Shown piece by piece: positions 43,767 through 52,309 of a stretch of 64,000 nt of DNA. The stretch lies in assembly GCF_009768885.1 (NCBI RefSeq), contig NZ_WSQA01000004.1, positions 248,001 to 312,000 on the forward strand, given 5' to 3'. A program made the position numbers and the translations under genes. Within the stretch, counting starts at the first letter, position 1; each line of letters begins with the position of its first letter. Origin of the DNA: Sphingobacterium humi. GTDB lineage: Bacteria; Bacteroidota; Bacteroidia; Sphingobacteriales; Sphingobacteriaceae. The notes under the pieces are model-generated. The model searched no databases, was not told the DNA's origin, and saw only the letters and a list, made by a program, of their open reading frames with translations.

Positions 43767-44546
43767 TTGCAAAATAACACATTTTCGGGAGATTCACTAC
43801 CCCTAAGATTAATTGTTTTAGACGAGGTAGATTCCACAAACGATTATTTAAAGACTAAACTGTCAAATTTCAAGCCATTTCCTGAGTACACTGCCATTAT
43901 GGCAAAAAACCAGACGAAAGGAAGGGGCCAAAGGCAGAATGAATGGCTTGCGCAGCCCCATGTCAACATCACCATGAGTATGCTATTGCTCCCTGATTAC
44001 CTGCGCATAAGCGAGCACTTCCAGTTAAACATGGCCATCAGCCTGGCCTTGGTTCAGTGGCTGGACAGCATAGGCGTTGAAGCCGAAATAAAATGGCCCA
44101 ACGACCTGCTGATTCAGGGGAAAAAGGTATGCGGCATCTTGATTGAAAACAGCGTGAAAGGCGCGGCGATCCGACAATCCATTGTGGGCATTGGCATCAA
44201 TGCCAACCAGACCGAGTTCCCAGACAGTATTGCCCAAAAGGCAAGCTCCATATTCCGCGAAACAGGCTACCTTATTCCGAACATTGCCGAGGCTTGCCAA
44301 GCTATACAGCAGCATGTACGTGCTTATCTAGAGCAAGTCCGTACCGGCAGCCTTTCCCCAACGCAATTGCTAGCCGACTATAACCAGCGCTTGTTCCAAA
44401 AAAATAAACCCGCCCTTTACAAAAGCGAGGGGAAAATATTTGAAGCAACCCTGAGTCATGTCGAGGCCGATGGACGCCTCTATCTGCTTGAGGGCCAAAA
44501 ATTAAGCAGTTATTATTTCAAGGAAGTAGAATTTCTTATGCAATAA
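43767..44546 (+). CDS. birA: Biotin--[acetyl-CoA-carboxylase] ligase
   Basis: A 259-residue monofunctional biotin protein ligase that activates biotin and attaches it to the carboxylase carrier protein. The ligase core has VLDEVDSTNDYLK, KNQTKGRGQRQNEW (biotinyl-AMP loop GRGQRQ) and KWPNDLLIQGKKVCGILIE-type motif (split); the N-terminal DNA-binding domain of E. coli BirA is absent. The start TTG at 43767 gives MQNNTFSG, the usual N-terminus in relatives; no ATG occurs before the core. Confidence 0.9.
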   Translation: MQNNTFSGDSLPLRLIVLDEVDSTNDYLKTKLSNFKPFPEYTAIMAKNQTKGRGQRQNEWLAQPHVNITMSMLLLPDYLRISEHFQLNMAISLALVQWLDSIGVEAEIKWPNDLLIQGKKVCGILIENSVKGAAIRQSIVGIGINANQTEFPDSIAQKASSIFRETGYLIPNIAEACQAIQQHVRAYLEQVRTGSLSPTQLLADYNQRLFQKNKPALYKSEGKIFEATLSHVEADGRLYLLEGQKLSSYYFKEVEFLMQ

Positions 44547-44581
44547 ATTGATTACATAGAATTAAATTAATGATAAAATCA

Positions 44582-44589
44582 TAACTTTG
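44582..44589 (+). promoter_or_regulatory. -7 promoter box of DsbD N-domain gene
   Basis: TAACTTTG fits TAnnTTTG, 48 nt upstream of the ATG at 44638. Confidence 0.5.
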
Positions 44590-44637
44590 ATTTAAACTTT
44601 ATTGACGCAAACGAGTCAATGAATAAAAGTAATTTAC

Positions 44638-45090
44638 ATGAAAAGAATAAATTTATTAATTGCGTTTTTAGTATTTGCCGTTTCAGGCGTTATGGCCCAG
44701 GTGCATAACCCGGTGAAATGGACAGTAGGCTTTAAAAAACTAGCCAACAACGAGGCCGTAGTTTTGATTAAAGCAAATGTAGAAGAGGGATGGCACATTT
44801 ACGGTATGACAGTACCGGCAGGTGGCCCAGAGTCAACTACCTTTACCTTCACTCCTGCTAACGGAGCAAAAGTGTTAGGTAAAACCGTTGCAAAGGAACC
44901 AAAATCAAAATACGAAGACGTATTTAAGATGAATGTTCCGTATTACAATGGTGAAGTCGTATTCCAACAAAAAGTTAAATTGGCAAACAACAAACCAACC
45001 ATCGTAAAAGGCGTAGCTTCTTTCATGGCTTGTGATAAAGAACGTTGTCTTCCACCAGATGAATACGAATTTGCTGTAACCATAAAGTAA
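44638..45090 (+). CDS. DsbD N-terminal-domain (DsbD-alpha-like) periplasmic protein
   Basis: A 150-residue secreted protein: signal peptide (1-20, SGVMAQ) and a single immunoglobulin-like DsbD N-terminal domain, with EEGWHIYGMTVPAGGP and the redox-site region C132-DKER-C137-LPPDEYEF. In E. coli this domain is fused to the DsbD membrane part; here it is a separate gene 74 bp upstream of the membrane/thioredoxin gene and has its own terminator. It would accept electrons from the membrane domain and pass them to periplasmic partners. Confidence 0.88.
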   Translation: MKRINLLIAFLVFAVSGVMAQVHNPVKWTVGFKKLANNEAVVLIKANVEEGWHIYGMTVPAGGPESTTFTFTPANGAKVLGKTVAKEPKSKYEDVFKMNVPYYNGEVVFQQKVKLANNKPTIVKGVASFMACDKERCLPPDEYEFAVTIK

Positions 45091-45112
45091 AAAATTAAAG
45101 ATTTACATCATT

Positions 45113-45138
45113 AAAAGGCAGGTAACCCCTGCCTTTTT
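45113..45138 (+). terminator. Rho-independent terminator between the two DsbD genes
   Basis: Perfect stem AAAAGGCAGG / CCTGCCTTTT with a short loop and T-run, 22 bp after the DsbD-alpha stop; the next promoter box directly follows it. Confidence 0.8.
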
Positions 45139-45139
45139 G

Positions 45140-45147
45140 TATTTTTG
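45140..45147 (+). promoter_or_regulatory. -7 promoter box of dsbD membrane gene
   Basis: TATTTTTG fits TAnnTTTG, 17 nt upstream of the ATG at 45165. Confidence 0.5.
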
Positions 45148-45164
45148 CAGTTTAATTTACGACT

Positions 45165-46868
45165 ATGAGCAAATTAAAATTACTATACCTAGCCCTATCC
45201 TGGCTAGTTGTATCGATTTCATTCCCCCAACTTAGTATTGCCCAAGACAGCCTCATCAATTACGAAGATGTAGACTTTGGCTCAGGGCAAGAAACAACAA
45301 CGCAAGATTCCTTACTCGTGAATACCGAGGATGTGGTATTTTCTGATGGCCAGGATACCCTGAGCCAAGACAGTACTGCAACTAACAGTGCTGCAGTAAC
45401 GGCAGCCCCCGAGGAATCACAATCCCTATGGGGAATCTTTATCGCCGGTCTTATCGGTGGTTTTGCAGCCTTCCTGATGCCTTGTATCTTCCCGATGGTG
45501 CCACTTACCGTGAGTTTCTTCACCAAGAAATCCGGTAGCCGCAGTAAAGCCGTTTCACAGGCCTTCCTGTATGGCTTGTTTATTATCGTTATTTACGTGG
45601 CCCTAGGTATGTTGATAACCATTGCCTTCGGTGCTGAGGCCCTGAACGCCCTATCCACCAACGGAATCTTCAACTTCTTGTTCTTCCTGTTGTTGGTGTT
45701 CTTTGCTGCCTCTTTCTTTGGTGCTTTCGAAATTACCCTGCCAAGTTCTTTTGTCAATAAAATCGACGCGAACTCGGATAAGAGCGGCTTGATTGGTCTA
45801 TTCTTTATGTCGGCCAGCTTAGCGGTTGTTTCTTTCTCTTGTACCGGTCCTATCATCGGAACGCTACTGGTTGAAGCGGCGACCAAAGGCGAACGCTTAG
45901 GCCCTGCCGTAGGGATGTTCGGATTCTCCTTAGCCCTAGCTATTCCTTTTGTGTTGTTTGCCATGTTCCCTTCTTTATTGAAGTCGATGCCTAAATCAGG
46001 CGGTTGGTTAAACAGTGTGAAAGTGGTATTGGGTTTCTTGGAATTGGCCTTGGCCATGAAATTCCTTTCCAATGTAGATTTAGCCTACAACTGGCAATTG
46101 CTAGACCGGGAGATCTTCCTGGCACTATGGATTGTGATCTTCGGATTAATGGGCTTATACCTCTTGGGCAAGATCAAGTTTGCACACGATAGCGACCTGC
46201 CTTACTTATCGGTACCTCGTACGGTGATCACCATTATTGTATTCTCTTTTGTGGTATACATGATCCCCGGCATGTGGGGTGCCCCTTTAAAATCTATTGC
46301 TGCCTTCTTGCCGCCAATCGGTACACAGGACTTCGACCTTGCCTCCGCAGGCCATGCCGCACCGGCAGCAGGTTCCGCCGATGCCAGCAGCAGAAAGCAT
46401 TACACGCATTTCCATAGCCGTGCCACCATCAAAGGATTCGATCCTTACTACGATTACGATGAAGCCTTGGCAGCAGCCAAAGCACAGAATAAACCCTTAA
46501 TGATCGACTTTACAGGCTGGACCTGTGTAAACTGTCGTAAGATGGAAGCCAGCGTATGGTCTGATCCAAAAGTTAGAAACCTCATCAACGAGAACTTTAT
46601 CTTGGTAGAGCTCTATGTGGATGAGCATGACTTGAAGCTACCGGAAGCGGAGCAATATGTTTCCAAGGAAACCGGGAAGAAGATCAACACGGTAGGTAAG
46701 AAAAATACCGACTTCCAGATCACCCGTTTCCAGAGCAACTCACAGCCATTATATGCCTTGGTTGACAATAACGAGCAGCTTTTAGTACCTGCAAGCGGTG
46801 CCAACTACGATATCGATAGCTATGCAGCTTACCTGCAAAGTGCCATCGATGCCTATAAAGCAAAATAA
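45165..46868 (+). CDS. dsbD: Thiol:disulfide interchange protein DsbD (membrane and thioredoxin domains)
   Basis: A 567-residue protein lacking the DsbD alpha domain. Signal peptide, an acidic spacer with two approximate 20-residue repeats (EDVDFGSGQETTTQDS, EDVVFSDGQDTLSQDS; 34-70), an eight-helix membrane domain with both redox cysteines (C107 in MPCIFPMVP, C226 in FSCTGPIIG), and a C-terminal thioredoxin domain with C454-VN-C457. It moves reducing power from cytosolic thioredoxin across the membrane. It pairs with the separate alpha-domain gene upstream. Confidence 0.92.
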   Translation: MSKLKLLYLALSWLVVSISFPQLSIAQDSLINYEDVDFGSGQETTTQDSLLVNTEDVVFSDGQDTLSQDSTATNSAAVTAAPEESQSLWGIFIAGLIGGFAAFLMPCIFPMVPLTVSFFTKKSGSRSKAVSQAFLYGLFIIVIYVALGMLITIAFGAEALNALSTNGIFNFLFFLLLVFFAASFFGAFEITLPSSFVNKIDANSDKSGLIGLFFMSASLAVVSFSCTGPIIGTLLVEAATKGERLGPAVGMFGFSLALAIPFVLFAMFPSLLKSMPKSGGWLNSVKVVLGFLELALAMKFLSNVDLAYNWQLLDREIFLALWIVIFGLMGLYLLGKIKFAHDSDLPYLSVPRTVITIIVFSFVVYMIPGMWGAPLKSIAAFLPPIGTQDFDLASAGHAAPAAGSADASSRKHYTHFHSRATIKGFDPYYDYDEALAAAKAQNKPLMIDFTGWTCVNCRKMEASVWSDPKVRNLINENFILVELYVDEHDLKLPEAEQYVSKETGKKINTVGKKNTDFQITRFQSNSQPLYALVDNNEQLLVPASGANYDIDSYAAYLQSAIDAYKAK

Positions 46869-46892
46869 AATAGACAAAATCTAAGGAATTGG

Positions 46893-46900
46893 TATATTTG
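46893..46900 (+). promoter_or_regulatory. -7 promoter box of pfkA
   Basis: TATATTTG fits TAnnTTTG and ends 4 nt before the ATG at 46905, implying a leaderless or nearly leaderless transcript. Confidence 0.55.
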
Positions 46901-46904
46901 ACGT

Positions 46905-47879
46905 ATGAGCAACATTAAAAACATAGCCGTATTAACTTCTGGAGGGGATGCCCCAGGTATGAATGCAGCCATCCGTGCTGTAATTAGAACAGGAATTTAC
47001 CATGGTGTCAATATGTTCGGTATCCGCAGAGGGTACGACGGATTGGTGCATGGTGATATCATGGCAATGGATGCAAAATCAGTTGCCAACATTATCCAAC
47101 GTGGTGGAACAATCTTGAAAACTGCTCGTAGCGATGAATTTCGGACCATAGAAGGTAGAAAACAAGCCTACGAAAACATAAAAAAGCTAAACATCGATGC
47201 CCTAGTAGTGATTGGTGGGGATGGAACCTTTACAGGAGCCTCTAAATTTATTGAAGAGTTTAATGTCCCTATTGTCGGCATTCCAGGCACCATCGACAAC
47301 GATTTAGCCGGTACCGACTTCACCATCGGCTATGACACAGCCATCAACACGGTGGTAGACGCTGTCGATAAAATCCGTGATACCGCGGAATCGCATGACC
47401 GTCTGTTTGTTGTGGAAGTGATGGGCCGTGACTCGGGGCTGATTGCCTTACGCTCCGGCATCAGTACAGGTGCAGAAGCCGTACTAATCCCGGAACTGGA
47501 AGTAGACTACGACGCCATTATGAAGCGTTTAGACAAAACCCGTAAGAATAAGTCTTCCCGTATTATTATCGTGGCAGAAGGCGATAAAGAAGGTGGTCTA
47601 GTCGTGGCAGAGAAGATCAAACAAAACTTCCCAGCTTACGATGTTCGGGTCTCCATTCTCGGCCATATCCAGCGTGGTGGAAAACCAACCTGTATGGATC
47701 GGGTATTGGCCAGCCGCCTAGGGGTAGCCTCTGTAGAAGGCCTACTGGAAGGCAAAAAAGGTGAAATGGCAGGCCTACTGTGTGGGAATGTACAATTCAC
47801 GCCATTCAGCAAAGCCATTAAGCACATTGATAAAGTAAATACCAACTTGACCCGCATTGTAGAGATCCTATCACTCTAA
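46905..47879 (+). CDS. pfkA: 6-phosphofructokinase
   Basis: A 324-residue ATP-type phosphofructokinase, the committed step of glycolysis. TSGGDAPGMNAAIRAV at the N-terminus, ATP-site GGDGTFTGA (104-112) and catalytic GTIDNDLAGTDFTIGYD with D131 are intact; MGRDSGLIALRSGI and GHIQRGG complete the family signature. Length is typical of bacterial PfkA. Monocistronic between its own promoter box and a strong terminator. Confidence 0.96.
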   Translation: MSNIKNIAVLTSGGDAPGMNAAIRAVIRTGIYHGVNMFGIRRGYDGLVHGDIMAMDAKSVANIIQRGGTILKTARSDEFRTIEGRKQAYENIKKLNIDALVVIGGDGTFTGASKFIEEFNVPIVGIPGTIDNDLAGTDFTIGYDTAINTVVDAVDKIRDTAESHDRLFVVEVMGRDSGLIALRSGISTGAEAVLIPELEVDYDAIMKRLDKTRKNKSSRIIIVAEGDKEGGLVVAEKIKQNFPAYDVRVSILGHIQRGGKPTCMDRVLASRLGVASVEGLLEGKKGEMAGLLCGNVQFTPFSKAIKHIDKVNTNLTRIVEILSL

Positions 47880-47898
47880 GGCAAGTTTAACCCATAGC

Positions 47899-47928
47899 AA
47901 AGCCAGCTCGAATCGAGCTGGCTTTTTT
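47899..47928 (+). terminator. Rho-independent terminator after pfkA
   Basis: Perfect 10-bp GC-rich stem AGCCAGCTCG / CGAGCTGGCT with a 3-nt loop and T-run. Confidence 0.85.
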
Positions 47929-47998
47929 AATGCACTGCACTGAGGTAGAATAGACTATTTTCAAGGGCTTTGTAATAGCGTAGCTTCCCCTTTGTAAA

Positions 47999-48327
47999 GC
48001 CCTTTGCAAAGGGGATTGATACGGGTGAGAAAGGGGTGAGAAAGGGAGGAGAAAGGGGAGATTATTGATTGACATCTTGCTGTCATCGTATTGTCATCGT
48101 GAGCGGAGTCGAACGACTGGTACGTCAATGCAATCCACTTGATTGTCAAATGTTTAAAAAAAAATTACTGGTAATAAGTGTATAAGGTGTTGATTGTAAG
48201 TACTTACGTATTTGTGGTACGATTACACTATCAATGAAGCTTTTACACAAGATGTCGTTAATTAGCGCGTTAGGCATGGTTGATTGCACTGACGTACCAG
48301 TCGTTCGACTCCGCTCACGATGACAGC
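47999..48327. repeat. Composite palindromic intergenic element, copy 2
   Basis: Inverted relative to copy 1 (24949-25241). It starts with the G-rich tail (GATACGGGTGAGAAAGGGG, 48017-48035), then arm C (48093-48135, GAGCGGAGTCGAAC), a 146-bp spacer, and arm D (48282-48327), inverted to arm C and identical over 46 bp to arm B of copy 1. The spacer retains similarity to the copy-1 spacer near its ends (for example GTTAATTAGCGCGTTAGG here against GTTAATAAGCGTTTTAGG in inverted copy 1) but is diverged in the middle. No coding capacity. It lies between the pfkA terminator and murF. Confidence 0.8.
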
Positions 48328-48433
48328 GCGTGCCAAAGCGATGAGAGCGCGATGACAACACTTACCATCACCTCTCCATAAATAACACAAAAATTATATC
48401 CCCCTAGCTATTGGCATTCCTTTATGGCATGCT

Positions 48434-48441
48434 TACCTTTG
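48434..48441 (+). promoter_or_regulatory. -7 promoter box of murF
   Basis: TACCTTTG fits TAnnTTTG; it falls inside the longest open frame, showing that the in-frame ATG at 48424 precedes the transcript start and that 48457 is the real start. Confidence 0.55.
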
Positions 48442-48456
48442 TTAAAAAATTACACC

Positions 48457-49761
48457 ATGCAAACGGCAGCTCTATACCAATATTTTCTAGATTACCCGCA
48501 TATCTGTACCGATACTCGTCAAATTAGCAAGGACTGTATTTTCTTTGCGCTGAAAGGGGAAACCTTTAACGGCAACCAATTTGCGGCGCAAGCCTTGCAA
48601 GCAGGCGCTAAATATGTGGTGATCGACGATCCGGAATATTATGTGGAGGAGCCTAACTATCTCTTGGTGGAAGATGTATTGCGCAGTTTGCAGGAATTGG
48701 CGGTTTACCACCGTCAGCAGTTGAATATTCCGTTCATCGGCATTACGGGCACCAATGGTAAAACAACCAGCAAGGAGCTGGTAAATAGCGTGCTTTCGCA
48801 GAAATACAAAACCTTTGCCACCAAAGGAAACCTCAATAACCATATCGGGGTGCCCTTAACCATTCTATCGCTACCGCAGGACTTGGATATTGCCATCATC
48901 GAAATGGGCGCCAACCATCAAGGAGAGATCGAGTTTCTCTGTGGCATTGCTAAGCCTACGCATGGCTTTATTACCAATGTTGGCAAGGCTCACCTGGAAG
49001 GATTTGGCTCTTTCGAAGGAGTAAAGAAAACAAAAGGGGAATTATACGATTTCCTACTGGCGCATCATGGCTTAGCCTTTATCCAAGGCGATAATCCGGA
49101 GTTAAAGGCCATGGCCGAAAAGCGGGGCTTGAAACACATTATCTGGTACGGGTTCTCCGAAGACAACAGTGTGCAAGGGGGATTGGTAAAAGCAGATCCT
49201 TTGTTGACTATATTCTGGCGTGAGGCCGGAAAGGATGTGCAATATGAAGTTCATACCCAATTAACAGGAGCCTATAATACAGAGAATATGCTGGCTGCAA
49301 TAGCCTTGGGTTTACACTTCGACCTCAGCCCGGAAGAAATCAATGCCGGCTTGAGTAGCTATGTGCCGCAAAACAACCGTTCGCAGATTATGAAAACGGC
49401 GCACAATACGTTAATTGCCGATTATTACAATGCCAACGCCAGCAGTATGGCTGCCGCCTTAGGCAATATGGAAGTGATTCAAGCTGATCGAAAAGCGATC
49501 ATTTTAGGCGATATGTTTGAAATGGGTGCTGAAAGTGAAGTAGAGCATCAAAAAGTGGTAGAGAAAGCGAAATCGCTGGGTGTAGATCGGTTGATCTTTG
49601 TGGGTAAGGCCTTTTATGCCTTGCGTGATGATGCCGCCGAATACTATGAAACCACCGCCGATGCCATGCAGGCGCTAAGCCAAAATCCATTACGTAACTA
49701 TATGATTTTACTGAAGGCCTCCAGAGGGATGGCTTTTGAAAAACTAATCGATTTATTATAA
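48457..49761 (+). CDS. murF: UDP-N-acetylmuramoyl-tripeptide--D-alanyl-D-alanine ligase
   Basis: A 434-residue Mur ligase adding D-Ala-D-Ala in the last cytosolic step of peptidoglycan precursor synthesis. MurF N-terminal domain (DTRQISKDCIFFALKGETFNG), ATP site GITGTNGKTTSKE, central EMGANHQGEIEFL, and the NDxYNANxxS-type loop YYNANASSM are visible. The ATG at 48457 (MQTAALYQYF) is chosen because of the promoter box upstream. The VOC gene starts in its stop codon (TAATG). Confidence 0.95.
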   Translation: MQTAALYQYFLDYPHICTDTRQISKDCIFFALKGETFNGNQFAAQALQAGAKYVVIDDPEYYVEEPNYLLVEDVLRSLQELAVYHRQQLNIPFIGITGTNGKTTSKELVNSVLSQKYKTFATKGNLNNHIGVPLTILSLPQDLDIAIIEMGANHQGEIEFLCGIAKPTHGFITNVGKAHLEGFGSFEGVKKTKGELYDFLLAHHGLAFIQGDNPELKAMAEKRGLKHIIWYGFSEDNSVQGGLVKADPLLTIFWREAGKDVQYEVHTQLTGAYNTENMLAAIALGLHFDLSPEEINAGLSSYVPQNNRSQIMKTAHNTLIADYYNANASSMAAALGNMEVIQADRKAIILGDMFEMGAESEVEHQKVVEKAKSLGVDRLIFVGKAFYALRDDAAEYYETTADAMQALSQNPLRNYMILLKASRGMAFEKLIDLL

Positions 49762-50150
49762 TGTTAGCGCTGGCCGATATCCACCATATTGCGATTATTT
49801 GCAGCGATTACCAACGTTCGAAGCAATTTTACACGGAAGTTTTAGGCTTGGAAATCTTGCACGAGCATTATCGGGAAGCCCGGGACTCCTACAAGCTGGA
49901 CCTTGGCCTGCAGGGTCGCTACCTGATTGAATTATTTTCTTTTCCTGCATCTGCAGAAAGACCGAGCTATCCGGAGGCACGCGGTTTACGCCATTTGGCA
50001 TTTGCCGTACAAGATATGGAAGGGGAAGTGGAGAAGCTTAAAGCAATGGATATTGCCGTAGAGGCTGTTCGCATAGATGAGATCACTGGAAAAAGATTTA
50101 CTTTTTTCAGTGATCCCGATGGCTTGCCCATCGAACTATACGAGCTGTAA
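49761..50150 (+). CDS. VOC family protein (glyoxalase-like)
   Basis: A 129-residue vicinal-oxygen-chelate protein with two beta-alpha-beta-beta-beta units: DIHHIAIICSDYQRSKQFYTEVLGLE and RHLAFAVQDMEGEV, ending in DPDGLPIELYEL. Probable metal ligands are H9, H74 region and the terminal Glu. Related to SMU1112c/YwbC-type lyases; the reaction is not deducible. One-base overlap with murF makes it translationally coupled. Its stop is 3 bp from the convergent Rrf2 gene. Confidence 0.88.
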   Translation: MLALADIHHIAIICSDYQRSKQFYTEVLGLEILHEHYREARDSYKLDLGLQGRYLIELFSFPASAERPSYPEARGLRHLAFAVQDMEGEVEKLKAMDIAVEAVRIDEITGKRFTFFSDPDGLPIELYEL

Positions 50151-50153
50151 TAT

Positions 50154-50600
50154 TTAGTTGGAATCGACCTCGAGGTTCAACTCCTTTTCTTTATTGATTA
50201 AATGCGAGATACTGGTGTCGTTCAAAATCTGTAGCATGGCATTACGCACTTCTACAAAGACATCCCGAATACCACAGGCATGTTCTTCCACACATTCTTC
50301 ACAAGAACGGTAGAAGTTTAAGCTTACACAAGGCAACAGGGCAATAGGGCCATCAATCAATCGCATCACCTGCGACAGGTAAATATCTTCCGGAGCTTTA
50401 TTGAGGCTATAACCGCCACCAGCACCCTTCTTAGAATACAAAATCCCGGCATTCCTCATCTCCAACAGAATTTGTTCCAGGAACTTTTTAGGTATGCGCT
50501 CTTCCTCGGCAATCTTGCCGATTTGCATAGGTTCCTTTCCGAAGTTCCTGCCCAATACCATTAGGGCCTTAATAGCATATTTTGTTTTCTTAGAAAGCAT
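50154..50600 (-). CDS. Rrf2 family transcriptional regulator
   Basis: A 148-residue Rrf2-type winged-helix regulator (MLSKKTKYAIKALMVL, IPKKFLEQILLEMRNAGIL, KKGAGGGYSL). Four cysteines, C91, C100, C103 and C109, are arranged like the iron-sulfur ligands of IscR/NsrR, so it may sense Fe-S status, nitric oxide or redox state. A TAnnTTTG box 31 nt upstream supports its own promoter. No Fe-S assembly genes are adjacent, so the regulon is unclear. Confidence 0.9.
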   Translation of the reverse strand: MLSKKTKYAIKALMVLGRNFGKEPMQIGKIAEEERIPKKFLEQILLEMRNAGILYSKKGAGGGYSLNKAPEDIYLSQVMRLIDGPIALLPCVSLNFYRSCEECVEEHACGIRDVFVEVRNAMLQILNDTSISHLINKEKELNLEVDSN

Positions 50601-50630
50601 ATTTATATAGGTAAACTATTCCCAGTTCCT

Positions 50631-50638
50631 CAAATGTA
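50631..50638 (-). promoter_or_regulatory. -7 promoter box of Rrf2 gene
   Basis: Reverse-strand TACATTTG fits TAnnTTTG, 30 nt upstream of the ATG at 50600. Confidence 0.45.
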
Positions 50639-50654
50639 ATAAAATTAAAGCACA

Positions 50655-52298
50655 TTACCGCTGGCCTAATACATCCACAATTGGCTGGCCAATGGAGCCA
50701 TTTGGTTCCATTACATGCAATAAGGAGGAAAGGGTTGGTGCAATATCTGTTACGTGTACCACCTTATTGGTTTTGCCGGGTTTAATACCCCAACCCATAA
50801 ATACCAAAGGAATATGAGAATCATAAGGGGTCCAGGTTCCGTGGGTCGTCCCGGTGGAACGTGGATTGCCTTCATACCATTGTGGTTCGGTAATAATCTG
50901 TATAGCACCACTTCTTTTGCGGTTATAGCCGTTGATAATCTTCTCGCGTAAGACAGCAGGCACCAACATATTTTCTCCACCTTCCACATCCAGCACATAG
51001 GCTACCCCATCTTCATGTTTTAACTGTTTGATGATTGATTTTTTAATCTTCTCCTCATCCAATTTATGTTGGTCAATCAGGGTATAATCTAAATGCACTT
51101 GGTAGTTCAACATGCTGCGGATCAGTTTATCCACGCCAAATTCTTTTTTGAGTTCCTCGTTCGCATTTCGCATAATTTGTCTGGCGAAGAAATAACCACC
51201 ATTTCCGCGCATATCCATAAAATAACGCGAGTTATAAGAGGCAGCATGATCGGCCGTTAAGAAAAAGGTATAATTCCCTTTGCCTACGGTTTGATCTAAA
51301 TATTTAAAGAAAGCGGCTAATTCCTGATCTAAACGAAGATAGATATCTTCAATTTCAATGGAAGACAGGGAATAACGGTGACCCACGTAATCAGTTGCGG
51401 ATAAGCTAACACATAAAAAGTCGGTTGCTTTCTTTGGGTTGGCACCTAACTTTTCATTCTTGATGGCTTCTTTCGCAAAGTTAAGGGTTAATGTATTGCC
51501 GTAAGGGGTGGTTTTAATCAACTCATAGCCTGCATCTTTCATCAACAAAGAGGTTTTACGCGGAAAGGTTGGCGCTTCTTCACCGGCCCATTTACCTTCA
51601 TACACATTATCATCATCGATACTGTTGTTGGTATAAGTATCGATCGGATATAGCGTATTCCAATCTTGTTTTAAATACTTATCTGCCCATTTTTCCTTGT
51701 TAAAATCACTCACCCAGCCTGGTAGGTTTTTCATATAATAGGAGCTGGAAATCCAATCGCCAGATTTGGCTTCAAACCAATAGGCTGCATCAGCAAAGTG
51801 TCCGGCAGGCAGAATACCACCGCGGTCTTTGATGGCAATACCGACAACCTTTGAATGAAAGTTGGTTGCTAATTTCAACTGATCGGTTACCGTAGAGGCC
51901 AGCAAATTACGAGGGGATTGTTGTCCTTCCTTTTCTGTTGTTCCTACGCCGGTTACCGCATCATCTTCGGTACAATACACAGAGTTTCCTGTTTGCTGAT
52001 CTATCCAATTATTTCCGGCAATACCGTGGATGGAAGGCACACTACCTGTATATACCGAGCTGTGCCCGATGGCGGTGAAGGTAGGCACATAATCTATCAT
52101 GGCATTTTCGCAAGAAAAGCCTTCTTTCAGGAGCCTTTTAAAGCCATCATTGCCATAACGATCGGCAAAGCGGTACAGGTAATCCCAACGCATTTGGTCG
52201 ACCATAAGACCGACGACAAGTTTAGGTCTTTCCACCTGTGCACTTAAAACCGTGCATAGGCTTAAAAACAGTAATGTTGAATATACTTTTTTAAACAT
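50655..52298 (-). CDS. pafA: PafA-like alkaline phosphatase (alkaline phosphatase superfamily)
   Basis: A 547-residue secreted phosphatase. Signal peptide (1-20), then the alkaline phosphatase superfamily core: metal Asp in GLMVDQMRWDY, nucleophile region PTFTAIGHSS (T75), N96 (GIAGNNW), K157/R159 (IKDRGG), and later TADHAA. T, N, K and R correspond to the Thr79/Asn100/Lys162/Arg164 set of the calcium-independent PafA phosphatase of Elizabethkingia, which favours phosphate monoesters. It begins 11 bp after the uvrA stop and may be co-transcribed with it. Confidence 0.88.
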   Translation of the reverse strand: MFKKVYSTLLFLSLCTVLSAQVERPKLVVGLMVDQMRWDYLYRFADRYGNDGFKRLLKEGFSCENAMIDYVPTFTAIGHSSVYTGSVPSIHGIAGNNWIDQQTGNSVYCTEDDAVTGVGTTEKEGQQSPRNLLASTVTDQLKLATNFHSKVVGIAIKDRGGILPAGHFADAAYWFEAKSGDWISSSYYMKNLPGWVSDFNKEKWADKYLKQDWNTLYPIDTYTNNSIDDDNVYEGKWAGEEAPTFPRKTSLLMKDAGYELIKTTPYGNTLTLNFAKEAIKNEKLGANPKKATDFLCVSLSATDYVGHRYSLSSIEIEDIYLRLDQELAAFFKYLDQTVGKGNYTFFLTADHAASYNSRYFMDMRGNGGYFFARQIMRNANEELKKEFGVDKLIRSMLNYQVHLDYTLIDQHKLDEEKIKKSIIKQLKHEDGVAYVLDVEGGENMLVPAVLREKIINGYNRKRSGAIQIITEPQWYEGNPRSTGTTHGTWTPYDSHIPLVFMGWGIKPGKTNKVVHVTDIAPTLSSLLHVMEPNGSIGQPIVDVLGQR

Positions 52299-52309
52299 GT
52301 TAATATAAT

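Noticed and set aside
45593..46072. 159-codon frame antisense to dsbD
   Set aside because: Fully within the membrane domain of a well-supported gene; no own motifs.
48424..48456. Upstream in-frame ATG for murF
   Set aside because: A TAnnTTTG box lies within this stretch, so it precedes transcription; the MurF N-terminus aligns from 48457.
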